This document shows positions 16,829 to 24,749 of a stretch of 64,000 nt of DNA, piece after piece. The stretch spans positions 1 to 64,000 of the forward strand of contig CAMSZT010000007.1 in NCBI GenBank assembly GCA_947066815.1, read 5' to 3'. The stretch is from an uncultured Lachnotalea sp. (lineage in GTDB: Bacteria > Bacillota > Clostridia > Lachnospirales > Lachnospiraceae). Both the position numbers and the translations under genes were made by a program. A model generated the notes under the pieces. That model did not search any database. It was not told the origin of the DNA and saw only the letters and a program-made list of their open reading frames with translations. Position 1 is the stretch's first letter. Each line of letters starts with the position of its first letter.

Positions 16829-18783
16829 AGGAACACCTTCCCCGTGTGGATTCCCTGGATTTCCACCATGGCGGCGGCTTCCTCCGTCAGGGCATCCGTT
16901 TCCGGAATGCCGCCCTCCACGTTGTCGGCAAGCCAGTCCATGCGGACGATGTCGGTGGGGGAGAGTCCCTCGTTCTCGCCGCACCGGAGATTTCCGTCCT
17001 GATCCTTAAGCTCCCCGGAGAAGATCTGGAAATTCCCGGAGACGATCTGCTGCTTCACCAGCTCCGCGAGCTGCCTGGTCTTTGGCGGAAGGGATTTGGA
17101 GTAAATGATGTCGATCATGCCGGAGGAGATCCCCCACCAGTAGTTGATGGAGTCGCCAAGCCGTTCCGGGGCCGTGCGGTCCCATTTCCCGTTGAGGATG
17201 GTCTGCACGATCCGCTGGTAGAAATTCCCCCAGTGCCAGATGGAGGCGGCCAGGCGGACGGGCCCGTCGTCCTTCATCTCGTAGAGGCCGTAGGGGGCCC
17301 CGGAGGTCTGCTGGGAAATGGTGTCCCGCCCGGAGACGTGGCTGACGCTCCGCTCCCGGAAATACCGGGCAAACCGTGCTGCGATCTCCTCCGGTGTTTC
17401 CGCGCTCCAGCGCTTTTCCATGGACCAGGCCAGATGGATGCGGGCCTTGGGATTTACGATCTTCACCCCCAGGGCGAAAGCGTTGATGGCGGCCGGCGCA
17501 CCGAAAATGGGAACGTCGGCCACATAACCGATCTGCCCGGTGTCCGTGAGGATCCCGGCCAGCATGCCTACCAGGAATTTCGCCTCGTAGAGCCGCCCGT
17601 AATAGGTCCGCAGATGGCCGCTGTAGGCGTTGACGGAGCAGTTTAAGATCTTGAGCTTCGGATGGCGGACGGCGGCCTTGATGCTGGCCCCCAAAAACCG
17701 GGGGGAGGTGGTGAAGAGCACCTGGCAGCCGTCGGAGACGGCCTGCCCGATGAGCCGCAGGGCGTCGTCGTCATTTTCGGCGCCGTCGTAGACGAAGGTC
17801 TCCACCCGGTCGCCCATCTGGTTAGCCAGGTGCATGCGGCCCAGGTTGTGGCTGTTGGTCCAGCCGGAGGTCTCGGCGGTCCGGTAATAGAGGAAGCCGA
17901 CCTTCAGCTTTGCCTCCGGGACAAAGAGTTTTTTTAAGAGGGCGGAGGCATCCTCCGTCTCCTCGGCGGAGCGGGGCTTTAGGACAAGGCTCACCTGGCG
18001 GCTTTCCGGCAGGGCTTCAAGCTCCGCCCAGAGCTTTGTCACCTCGTCCCGGAGCTCCGAGGAGGATTTTTTGAGCATGTCTTTGTAGCCGTAAATGTTC
18101 AGGTACGTAAGGAAGGCGTCTCCCACCGTGACGGGAAGCTTTTCCCCTCCCTTTTTCCGGAAAATATCCGTAAAATGCAGCAGACAGGAGCGGAAAGACC
18201 TCTGCTCCTCCTCGTTCCAGGAGGCCGAAAAATCTTTTCCCACCAGGGCGCAGAGCCGTCTAAAGCTCCCCTCCCGGCTGAAATAGACGGTGTTGATGCC
18301 GCTTGCCCGGGAAAAATCCATAAATTCCCGGTAGATCCGGTATTCCTCCGTGTCGGCGGGGGCGGGGAGGATCCTGGTCACGTATCCGGCGACGCTCACG
18401 GCCCCGGAGAATTTGAGGACGCTCACCCGCTTGTTCCCTTCTATTATATAGTAGGAGTTCATAAATTCGCAGGCGATGACCGGCTCGCGGATCCCCTCCT
18501 CCAGATGGGACTGGTACAGGGCGCTCCATTTGGCGGCAAACTCCGTGTCCTCGTCCAGAAGGGGCATGAAATTGGAGGCGAAGGCCTTGGTGCGCCCGGC
18601 GCTCTTCGTCCCCCGGATCAGATCTGCGGGAATGTCGATCAATCCCAAGTCCGTCTCTCCCACCGTATCGGTGAAGGAGAGCAACTCATCCAGGACGGGC
18701 AGGTAAGGGTAGCCGCCGTGGAGCCCCTGCCGGTAAGCCTTGACGGCCGCTTTGTGCGCTTTGCTGTATTCAGGTATTGCCAT
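16825..18783 (-). CDS. ParB-like domain fused to BMP-family ligand-binding domain
   Basis: 652 aa with no signal peptide or membrane segment. Residues about 45-140 resemble a ParB-like nuclease fold with the phosphate-pocket-like stretch YYIIEGNKRVSVLKFSGA (111-128). Residues about 293-600 match the BMP/PnrA family of nucleoside- or purine-binding ABC lipoproteins (LKVGFLYYRTAETSGWTNSH; TGQIGYVADVPIFGAPAAIN). BMP proteins are normally exported; here the domain appears cytosolic, suggesting an intracellular ligand sensor. It forms an operon with the phosphoesterase downstream and may be controlled by the DeoR regulator gene upstream. Confidence 0.8.
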   Translation of the reverse strand: MAIPEYSKAHKAAVKAYRQGLHGGYPYLPVLDELLSFTDTVGETDLGLIDIPADLIRGTKSAGRTKAFASNFMPLLDEDTEFAAKWSALYQSHLEEGIREPVIACEFMNSYYIIEGNKRVSVLKFSGAVSVAGYVTRILPAPADTEEYRIYREFMDFSRASGINTVYFSREGSFRRLCALVGKDFSASWNEEEQRSFRSCLLHFTDIFRKKGGEKLPVTVGDAFLTYLNIYGYKDMLKKSSSELRDEVTKLWAELEALPESRQVSLVLKPRSAEETEDASALLKKLFVPEAKLKVGFLYYRTAETSGWTNSHNLGRMHLANQMGDRVETFVYDGAENDDDALRLIGQAVSDGCQVLFTTSPRFLGASIKAAVRHPKLKILNCSVNAYSGHLRTYYGRLYEAKFLVGMLAGILTDTGQIGYVADVPIFGAPAAINAFALGVKIVNPKARIHLAWSMEKRWSAETPEEIAARFARYFRERSVSHVSGRDTISQQTSGAPYGLYEMKDDGPVRLAASIWHWGNFYQRIVQTILNGKWDRTAPERLGDSINYWWGISSGMIDIIYSKSLPPKTRQLAELVKQQIVSGNFQIFSGELKDQDGNLRCGENEGLSPTDIVRMDWLADNVEGGIPETDALTEEAAAMVEIQGIHTGKVFL

Positions 18784-18812
18784 GGGGAAAGGTCCTTTCT
18801 TATCTTGCAGAT

Positions 18813-19559
18813 TTATACGGTGAGCAGTTCGATCTCACGGCTCTTTAATTCAGAGGTCATTCGGGAGTCGATCCGGCTGTCCGTGATCACGAGCTGTTTC
18901 TGATTCTTCAGGTTCAGGGGGACGATGCCGTGCCTGGAAAATTTTTCACTTTCTGTGAGGATCACGACCTGCTCCGCCTGTCCGGCCATGTCACGGACGG
19001 CCTGGGCCCTCATCTGATCCCGGTTGGTGAAGCCGGTCCGGGGGGAATAGCCGTCGGTCCCGATAAAAAACAGGTCCACCCAGAAGTTTTCCACGCATTG
19101 GCGGATCATGGGGCCTACCAGCACCTGGGCATCCGGCTGGTAAGTCCCGCCCAGGAGGACGGTCTGGAAGTTGGATTTCCCTCGGATGTATCCGGCAATG
19201 AAGGCGCTGTTGGTGATGATGGTCAGATCTTTCCGGACAGTGGTTAAGACGTCTGCCAGGAGGGCACAGCAGCTTCCGCTCTCGATCATCAGCGTGCCGC
19301 CGTCGGAGACCAGCTCTGCCGCTTTCCCGGCAATCTCTTTTTTGATCTCATAATGGTAGGCGATCCGCCCGTTGATGTCGTCGGGGCTTCTGAGGACGGC
19401 AAAGCCGTGTTCCCGTTTGATGATCCCTTTTTCTTCCAGCTCATCCAGATCCTTTCGGACCGTCACCTGGGAAACGCCGAGGTGACCGGCCAGCAGGGAC
19501 ACTTCCATTTTATTTTCCTTTGTCAGCAGTTCCAAAATCTGATTGGTCCTTTTTGCCAC
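18813..19559 (-). CDS. DeoR/GlpR-family transcriptional regulator
   Basis: About 248 aa. The N-terminal DeoR helix-turn-helix is visible in LLAGHLGVSQVTVRKDLDEL and the following EKGIIKREHG; the C-terminal DeoRC domain includes TLMIESGSCCALLADVL and FIGTDGYSPRTGFTN. Start chosen at GTG 19559 because GGGAGGAAAGA precedes it; the longer frame to 19634 has no RBS. Members repress sugar or nucleoside operons and respond to phosphorylated sugars. It lies directly upstream of the ParB/BMP fusion gene, its likeliest target. Confidence 0.87.
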   Translation of the reverse strand: MAKRTNQILELLTKENKMEVSLLAGHLGVSQVTVRKDLDELEEKGIIKREHGFAVLRSPDDINGRIAYHYEIKKEIAGKAAELVSDGGTLMIESGSCCALLADVLTTVRKDLTIITNSAFIAGYIRGKSNFQTVLLGGTYQPDAQVLVGPMIRQCVENFWVDLFFIGTDGYSPRTGFTNRDQMRAQAVRDMAGQAEQVVILTESEKFSRHGIVPLNLKNQKQLVITDSRIDSRMTSELKSREIELLTV

Positions 19560-19675
19560 GACTCTTTCCTCCCATCCGGCTGTCCGCCCCCGTTTCTTTC
19601 CCGTTACTATAACACGAGAAGGCAGTTCTTGCAAGAAAAATTACAAACGAAAGAAAGTTGCCCGGAAAACGAAGC

Positions 19676-20014
19676 CTAGAAGAAAGCGTGTATGCCGGCG
19701 GAGAGGAAAGCCCGGCGGAACTCTTCCGGATCTTCTTCGCGGAGGGCCGGGATTCCGGCATAGGCATAAGCCCTGTCCAGCATCTCGTATTTCCGTTCCC
19801 CGAACTGATGGAAGGGAAGGAGCTGGACCTTGTCCGCCCCGGCCTCTTTTAGCCGCAGGGCAAAGCCTTCGGCGTCTCTCGGGGAATCGTTGAAGCCGGG
19901 GATGACGGGAAGCCTTGGCAGGACTTCTTTGCCAAGGGTGAGGGCGAATCCCGGCTGCATGAGGGGCTCCCCGCCGGAGAGGGTCACGCCGCCGCCGCTC
20001 TCCTCATTGCATTT
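19676..20014 (-). pseudogene. Broken glycyl-radical enzyme activating protein (PflA-like)
   Basis: The reverse-strand frame reads EESGGGVTLSGGEPLMQPGF, the conserved centre of radical-SAM activases, and jumps directly to LPRLPVIPGFNDSPRDAEGF and LPFHQFGERKYEML, the C-terminal part. The N-terminus with the CxxxCxxC cluster is absent, and about 70 residues between the two blocks are missing. No glycyl-radical enzyme gene is nearby. Confidence 0.8.
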
Positions 20015-20069
20015 GCAGTGTGTCTTGATTTTATCTTTGTGTCAACAGTGATATGCCGGTTCGTAATAG

Positions 20070-20300
20070 GGCTGTACCAGATATCATGATCGCTTTTTCC
20101 GTGTCATTGAAAGAGATTATTATGTTATTTTAGATGCGAAATTTTCCAACCAGAAATCTGTTGAAAAGTATTATATACGTGAATTGCTGTATAAATACTT
20201 GCTTTCAATATCTACGATCAATCCTGAAGATACTATTTTAGGTTTGACGGTTATCAATGGAAAATCGAAGGAAATGGAAGATTCAATTCTCAAAGCATAA
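20070..20300 (+). pseudogene. A+T-rich C-terminal gene remnant, possible nuclease
   Basis: A 76-codon frame with no start reads RFFRVIERDYYVILDAKFSN, then YYIRELLYKYLLSISTINPE and ILGLTVINGK, ending TAA at 20298. It is strikingly A+T-richer than its surroundings. VILDAKF followed by a helix resembles the D-x-K half of a PD-(D/E)XK nuclease fold, but I cannot name a family. A second frame just upstream (RNRAVPDIMI) suggests an additional frameshift. Probably a relic of imported DNA. Confidence 0.5.
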
Positions 20301-20362
20301 CGAACAGCTTCATATAAAATTGCTGGATAACCTTATGGCCTCGGTTTTCAGCCAGTGAACGA

Positions 20363-20413
20363 GTCCCGTATCTGGCAGAAGAATGCGAATTCTGCCGGAT
20401 ACGGGACTTTTTA
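20363..20413 (+). terminator. Rho-independent terminator
   Basis: GTCCCGTATCTGGCAGAA (20363-20380) pairs with TTCTGCCGGATACGGGAC (20390-20407) with one mismatch, followed by TTTTTAT. It is oriented to end transcription coming from the A+T-rich remnant. Confidence 0.8.
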
Positions 20414-20446
20414 TGCGCAGGCCCGTGCAGGGGAAGTCCCCTGCGC

Positions 20447-21322
20447 TTATTTTTCCGGCGGCGTCCCCACGGACCGCAGGGAGTGCTCCGTCCGCCACTG
20501 GGAGGGTGAGGTGCCGACCACGCTTTTGAAGGCCCTGGAAAAGTGGAGCTGGTTCTGGTAGCCGCAGCGGCATCCCACCTCGGCCACGCTCATTTCCGTG
20601 GAGGAGAGCAGGTCGGCGGCCTTGTTCATGCGGTAGGACATGAGGAACTGCTGGAGGGTCTGGTTTAAGGATTCCCGGAACAGCTTGCTCAGGTAGTTGC
20701 GGTTTAGGCCGCAGAAGGCGGCCACGCTTTCCACGGTGATGGGAAAATGATAGTTTTGCTCGATGAAACTGACGGCTTCCTTGATGTAGAAGTCACGGAG
20801 GCTGCCGGACCTATTTTCCTTGCGGTTGGCGGAGTTGGCGACGAGCCGGTCGAAAAAGAGGTACAGATGTCCGATCTGGCTGATGACGGAGTTGTCCGGG
20901 TTGTCGATGATGTACATCATCTCGCTGCGGATGGAGACGGCGCCGTCCCGGTTTTTTAACTGGTAAATGGGGTGATCGAAATCGAGACCCGCCATCCTCA
21001 GGTAATCGGCCGCCTTGATGCCGTCAAACTCGATCCAGGCGTATTCCCAGGGGTGGCGCTCGTCGGCGTGGTAGGTGTTCACCTGCTTGGGACAGATCAG
21101 GAACCCTTTTCCGGCTTCGATCTGGTACTGGGAAGTGTTTCCGGCGGAATCGGTGGAATCGAGGGTTCCCCTGCCGGAAAAAACGTAGTGGAACAGGTAA
21201 TGGTTCCTCATGGCGGGACCGTAGGAGTGGAGCGGTGCGCACCGTTCCCATCCGAACTGGAACAGTGTCAGGTCGATGTGGTTGTCGTTTTGAAAAATCT
21301 TGAACTTCAGTCTGTTTTCCAT
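20447..21322 (-). CDS. AraC-family transcriptional regulator of the alpha-galactoside operon
   Basis: 291 aa. An N-terminal cupin-like sugar-binding domain (HYVFSGRGTLD; PKQVNTYHADERHPWEYAWI) is followed by two C-terminal helix-turn-helix units (VESVAAFCGLNRNYLSKLF; MSVAEVGCRCGYQNQLHFSRAFK). This is the MsmR/RafR layout. Start at 21322 is set by GGAGGGG just upstream; a longer frame to 21421 runs through the operator region. It is divergent from the sugar ABC operon and most likely activates it when an alpha-galactoside is bound. Confidence 0.9.
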   Translation of the reverse strand: MENRLKFKIFQNDNHIDLTLFQFGWERCAPLHSYGPAMRNHYLFHYVFSGRGTLDSTDSAGNTSQYQIEAGKGFLICPKQVNTYHADERHPWEYAWIEFDGIKAADYLRMAGLDFDHPIYQLKNRDGAVSIRSEMMYIIDNPDNSVISQIGHLYLFFDRLVANSANRKENRSGSLRDFYIKEAVSFIEQNYHFPITVESVAAFCGLNRNYLSKLFRESLNQTLQQFLMSYRMNKAADLLSSTEMSVAEVGCRCGYQNQLHFSRAFKSVVGTSPSQWRTEHSLRSVGTPPEK

Positions 21323-21400
21323 TGCTTCCCCTCCAAATATAAATGCCGATCTGATGTTGTGCATGGGTGAAACGTAAGGATTCCTTGAAGCTAATATTAC

Positions 21401-21461
21401 TATATACCAAAATGATAGCACATTTTATAAAAAAAGTATAGATGTTGTATTTTGGTATATA
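21401..21461. promoter_or_regulatory. Inverted-repeat operator between araC-type gene and sugar operon
   Basis: TATATACCAAAAT (21401-21413) and ATTTTGGTATATA (21449-21461) are perfect reverse complements 35 nt apart. A third related half-site ATTATGGTATT (21480-21490) overlaps the -35 region of the operon promoter, the usual layout for AraC-type activation. Confidence 0.65.
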
Positions 21462-21479
21462 TGAATTTTTCTTGTTCAT

Positions 21480-21508
21480 ATTATGGTATTGGGTGGATTT
21501 GATATAAT
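21480..21508 (+). promoter_or_regulatory. Activator-dependent promoter of the alpha-galactoside operon
   Basis: TATAAT at 21503-21508 has no consensus -35 (ATTATG at 21480-21485), as expected for a promoter needing an activator; the -35 position coincides with a half-site of the operator motif. Confidence 0.55.
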
Positions 21509-21649
21509 CCTAATACGAAACACCCATGTATCTCTGGCAAATGTCACAAAAACGGCATTTGCCGCCGCGGGGGATTCGCCAAAAGAGCATAAGAAAGACG
21601 TGCGTTTGTCTGATCGTCCCGCAAGAATAAACAATGAAGGAGGAAGGCT

Positions 21650-22948
21650 GTGAAAAGGATTAGGAAAATTTTGCTGATGCTGTCTGCCTGTGCATTGCTT
21701 GTGGGCCTGTGTTCGGCCTGCGGGAGCGGAAAATCGGCGGACGGCAAGACGCACCTCACGTTCCAGATCTGGGACGTGGCTCAGCGTGACGGTATGCAGG
21801 CCGTGTGCGATGCGTACATGGCGAAGCATCCCGACGTGGTGATCGAGGTCCAGGTCACGAGCTGGGGCGAGTACTGGACCAAGCTGGAAGCGGCTGCCAT
21901 TTCCAATCAGATGCCCGACATTTTCTGGATGCATACCAATGAGATCTTAAAGTATGCGGATTACGGGAAGATTGCGGATTTGACAGACCTGTACGATGAA
22001 GAGGATCCGAATTTCTTTCAGGATCATTATTCGGAGGTATCCCTGTCCAACGTTATGGGGAGCGACGGGAGGTACTACGGGGTTCCCAAGGACAAGGACA
22101 CGGTAGGCCTTGTCTACAACAAGGAGATGTTTGACGCTGCGAAGGTGGCGTACCCGGATGAGAACTGGACTTGGGACGACCTTTGCGAGGCGTCTCAGAA
22201 GATCTACGACGCCACCGGAAAATACGGATACATGGCTTACGGTGACGACCAGCTGGGATACTGGAATTTCGTATATCAGAACGGCGGCTACATATTGGCG
22301 GAGGACAAGGTCACCGGAGGGTTTGACAACCCGGCAACCATCGACGCCATGAAGTTTTACATTGGACTCCAGGAAAATGACTGGTGTCCGGACCAGAACT
22401 ATTTTGCGGAGACTTCTCCCGGAACGGCGTTTTTCTCGGAGCAGGGTGCCATGTTCTTCGAAGGGAACTGGAACATTCTCAACGAGATGAAGAATTATCC
22501 CAATATGGAAGGGAAATGGGACGTGGCGGTCCTGCCCAAGTGCCCGAACCCGGCGGAGGGTGACGGACGGGCGACCATCTCCAATGGCCTGTGCTATTCC
22601 ACCTCGGCCACGGGCAAGAACCTGGAGGTGGTGAAGGACGTGCTCCGCTTCTTCGGCTCCGAGGAGGGCCAGCGGATCCAGGGCGAGTCCGGTGCGGCGA
22701 TCCCGGCCTATCAGGGGCTCGAGGATACCTGGATCGGCGTGTTCGACCAGTTTGATTACCGGCTGGCCGTGGAAAAGTTCGTCGACATGTTCGACTACAG
22801 CATCCAGTCGGTCAACAACAAGTACCGTCCTGTTTGGAAGGTTCAGGTAACTGACAACCTGTTAAAGATCTATTCCGGCGACCAGACCGTTGAGGAGGGC
22901 CTTGCAGCCATGCAGGAGGCCGTCCGAAAAGCCGCCGAGGATGATTAA
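21650..22948 (+). CDS. Sugar ABC transporter substrate-binding lipoprotein (MsmE-like)
   Basis: 432 aa, family 1 extracellular solute-binding protein. A lipoprotein signal ending in GLCSACG anchors it outside the membrane. Family stretches include LTFQIWDVAQRDGMQAVCDA, PDIFWMHTNEI and AMFFEGNWNI. GTG start at 21650 after GGAGGAAGG. First gene of an operon with two permeases, an alpha-galactosidase and an ATPase, so raffinose/melibiose-type oligosaccharides are the likely ligands (inference from context). Confidence 0.92.
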   Translation: MKRIRKILLMLSACALLVGLCSACGSGKSADGKTHLTFQIWDVAQRDGMQAVCDAYMAKHPDVVIEVQVTSWGEYWTKLEAAAISNQMPDIFWMHTNEILKYADYGKIADLTDLYDEEDPNFFQDHYSEVSLSNVMGSDGRYYGVPKDKDTVGLVYNKEMFDAAKVAYPDENWTWDDLCEASQKIYDATGKYGYMAYGDDQLGYWNFVYQNGGYILAEDKVTGGFDNPATIDAMKFYIGLQENDWCPDQNYFAETSPGTAFFSEQGAMFFEGNWNILNEMKNYPNMEGKWDVAVLPKCPNPAEGDGRATISNGLCYSTSATGKNLEVVKDVLRFFGSEEGQRIQGESGAAIPAYQGLEDTWIGVFDQFDYRLAVEKFVDMFDYSIQSVNNKYRPVWKVQVTDNLLKIYSGDQTVEEGLAAMQEAVRKAAEDD

Positions 22949-22963
22949 AGGAGGAGGTGCAGT

Positions 22964-23854
22964 ATGGGAAAGACAAAGAAATCCAAGCACGGCCGCTCCG
23001 AAGCAAAATGGGGCTACATCATGGTCGCTCCGACCATCATCGGCCTGCTGGTCTTAAACATTTATCCGTTTATTGACACGATCAAGCTGAGCTTCTCCAA
23101 GACCAGGCCCTTCGGCCTCTATGAGATGCGGGGGCTGGAAAACTACATCCAGATGTTTACCAGCGGCGAGTTCTGGAGAGCGAACTTAAACACCCTGTAT
23201 TTCTGCCTGCTGACGGTGCCCATCGGGATTTTCCTGGCCCTTCTGGTGGCGGTGATGCTCAACACGAAGATCAAGGGAAGAACGGCCTTCCGTGCCATCT
23301 TCTTCCTGCCCATGGTGGTGGCTCCCGCCGCGGTGGCCATGGTCTGGAAGTGGATGTTTAACACGGAATATGGTATCATTAATACGATGCTTTCTTCCGG
23401 CATCAACTGGATCACCAATCCCAACGTCATCATGGTCACCTGTGCCATCGTGGCGATCTGGTCGGCCATCGGTTATGATGCGGTGCTGCTCCTCTCCGGA
23501 CTTCAGAATATTTCCAAGTCCTACTACGAGGCGGCCAGCCTGGACGGGGCGACGAAGATGCAGCAGTTCTTCCACATTACCCTGCCCATGGTGTCCCCGA
23601 CCCTGTTCGTGGTGCTGATCATGCGTCTGATGTCTTCCATCAAAGTATATGACCTGATCTACATGATGGTCGAGGAATCGAATCCGGCCCTCACCAAGGC
23701 CCAGTCACTGATGTACCTGTTCTACCGTGAGTCCTTCGTGTCCGGCAACCGGGGCCTTGGCTCCTCGGTGGTCATCTGGACGGTGGCGCTCATCGGTCTC
23801 GTGACGGCGGTTCAGTTCTGGGGCCAGAAGAAGTGGGTCAACTACGAAGTATAG
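22964..23854 (+). CDS. Sugar ABC transporter permease (MsmF-like)
   Basis: 296 aa, six predicted transmembrane segments and the cytoplasmic EAA loop (YYEAASLDGATKMQQFFHIT) that docks on the ATPase. The N-terminus is basic (KKSKHGRSEAKW). It lies 15 nt after the binding-protein gene and 13 nt before the second permease. MsmF/LacF/UgpA-type carbohydrate permease. Confidence 0.92.
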   Translation: MGKTKKSKHGRSEAKWGYIMVAPTIIGLLVLNIYPFIDTIKLSFSKTRPFGLYEMRGLENYIQMFTSGEFWRANLNTLYFCLLTVPIGIFLALLVAVMLNTKIKGRTAFRAIFFLPMVVAPAAVAMVWKWMFNTEYGIINTMLSSGINWITNPNVIMVTCAIVAIWSAIGYDAVLLLSGLQNISKSYYEAASLDGATKMQQFFHITLPMVSPTLFVVLIMRLMSSIKVYDLIYMMVEESNPALTKAQSLMYLFYRESFVSGNRGLGSSVVIWTVALIGLVTAVQFWGQKKWVNYEV

Positions 23855-23867
23855 AAAGGAGGAGCAT

Positions 23868-24704
23868 ATGAAATCATCATTGGAAAAATCCAGAAGACGC
23901 CGCACGGCGGGGACCTATGTGTTCTTCATCATCGGTTCCATCATAATGATCTTCCCCTTCGTGTGGATGTTTTTGACAAGCTTTAAGAGCGTTGAGGAAA
24001 GTATGCTGATTCCTCCGACGATTCTCCCCCAGGAATGGCAGGGAAAGAATTACAGCGACGCTATGGCGTCCCTGCCGTTCCTGGCTCTCTATAAAAACAC
24101 GATCCTCATGATTGTCTGGAGAGTCGTGTGTGCGGTGGTGTTCTCGTCCATGGCGGGCTATGCCTTCGCAAAGCTGAACTTTAAAGGAAAGGGAGTGTTG
24201 TTCTCCCTGGTATTGATTCAGATGATGCTGCCCAGCCAGATCTTCATCACGCCGCAGTATCAGATGCTTGCCAAGCTGGGTCTCACCAACACGGTGTTCG
24301 CCCTGGTGTTCCCCGGTATCGTCAGTGCCTTCGGAACCTTCTTCCTCAGGCAGGCCTACATGGGCATACCAAACGAGATCGCCGAGGCGGCCTATCTGGA
24401 CGGCTGTACTCAGTGGCAGACCTTCTACAAGGTCATGGCGCCCCTGACCAAGGCGTCCATGGCGGCCCTGGCGGTGTTCACGGCAGTGTTTGCGTATGGA
24501 GACCTGATGTGGCCCCTGATCGTCAATACCGACCTGAACATGATGACTCTGTCCTCCGGCCTTGCGACCCTGAGGGGACAGTTCTCCACCAACTTCCCGG
24601 TCATGATGGCAGGTTCCCTGCTGGCCATGATCCCCATGGTAGTCCTTTACCTGTTCTTCCAGAAGCAGTTCATCGAGGGCGTTGCCATGACAGGAGGAAA
24701 ATAA
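23868..24704 (+). CDS. Sugar ABC transporter permease (MsmG-like)
   Basis: 278 aa, six transmembrane segments, EAA loop IPNEIAEAAYLDGCTQWQTF; C-terminus FQKQFIEGVAMTGGK is the typical ending of the MsmG/LacG/UgpE family. ATG follows AAAGGAGG. It pairs with the preceding permease to form the translocation channel. Confidence 0.93.
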   Translation: MKSSLEKSRRRRTAGTYVFFIIGSIIMIFPFVWMFLTSFKSVEESMLIPPTILPQEWQGKNYSDAMASLPFLALYKNTILMIVWRVVCAVVFSSMAGYAFAKLNFKGKGVLFSLVLIQMMLPSQIFITPQYQMLAKLGLTNTVFALVFPGIVSAFGTFFLRQAYMGIPNEIAEAAYLDGCTQWQTFYKVMAPLTKASMAALAVFTAVFAYGDLMWPLIVNTDLNMMTLSSGLATLRGQFSTNFPVMMAGSLLAMIPMVVLYLFFQKQFIEGVAMTGGK

Positions 24705-24749
24705 AAAAGAAGAAACAGGAATTTTGTACAGAAAGGAAACCAGAGTCTT

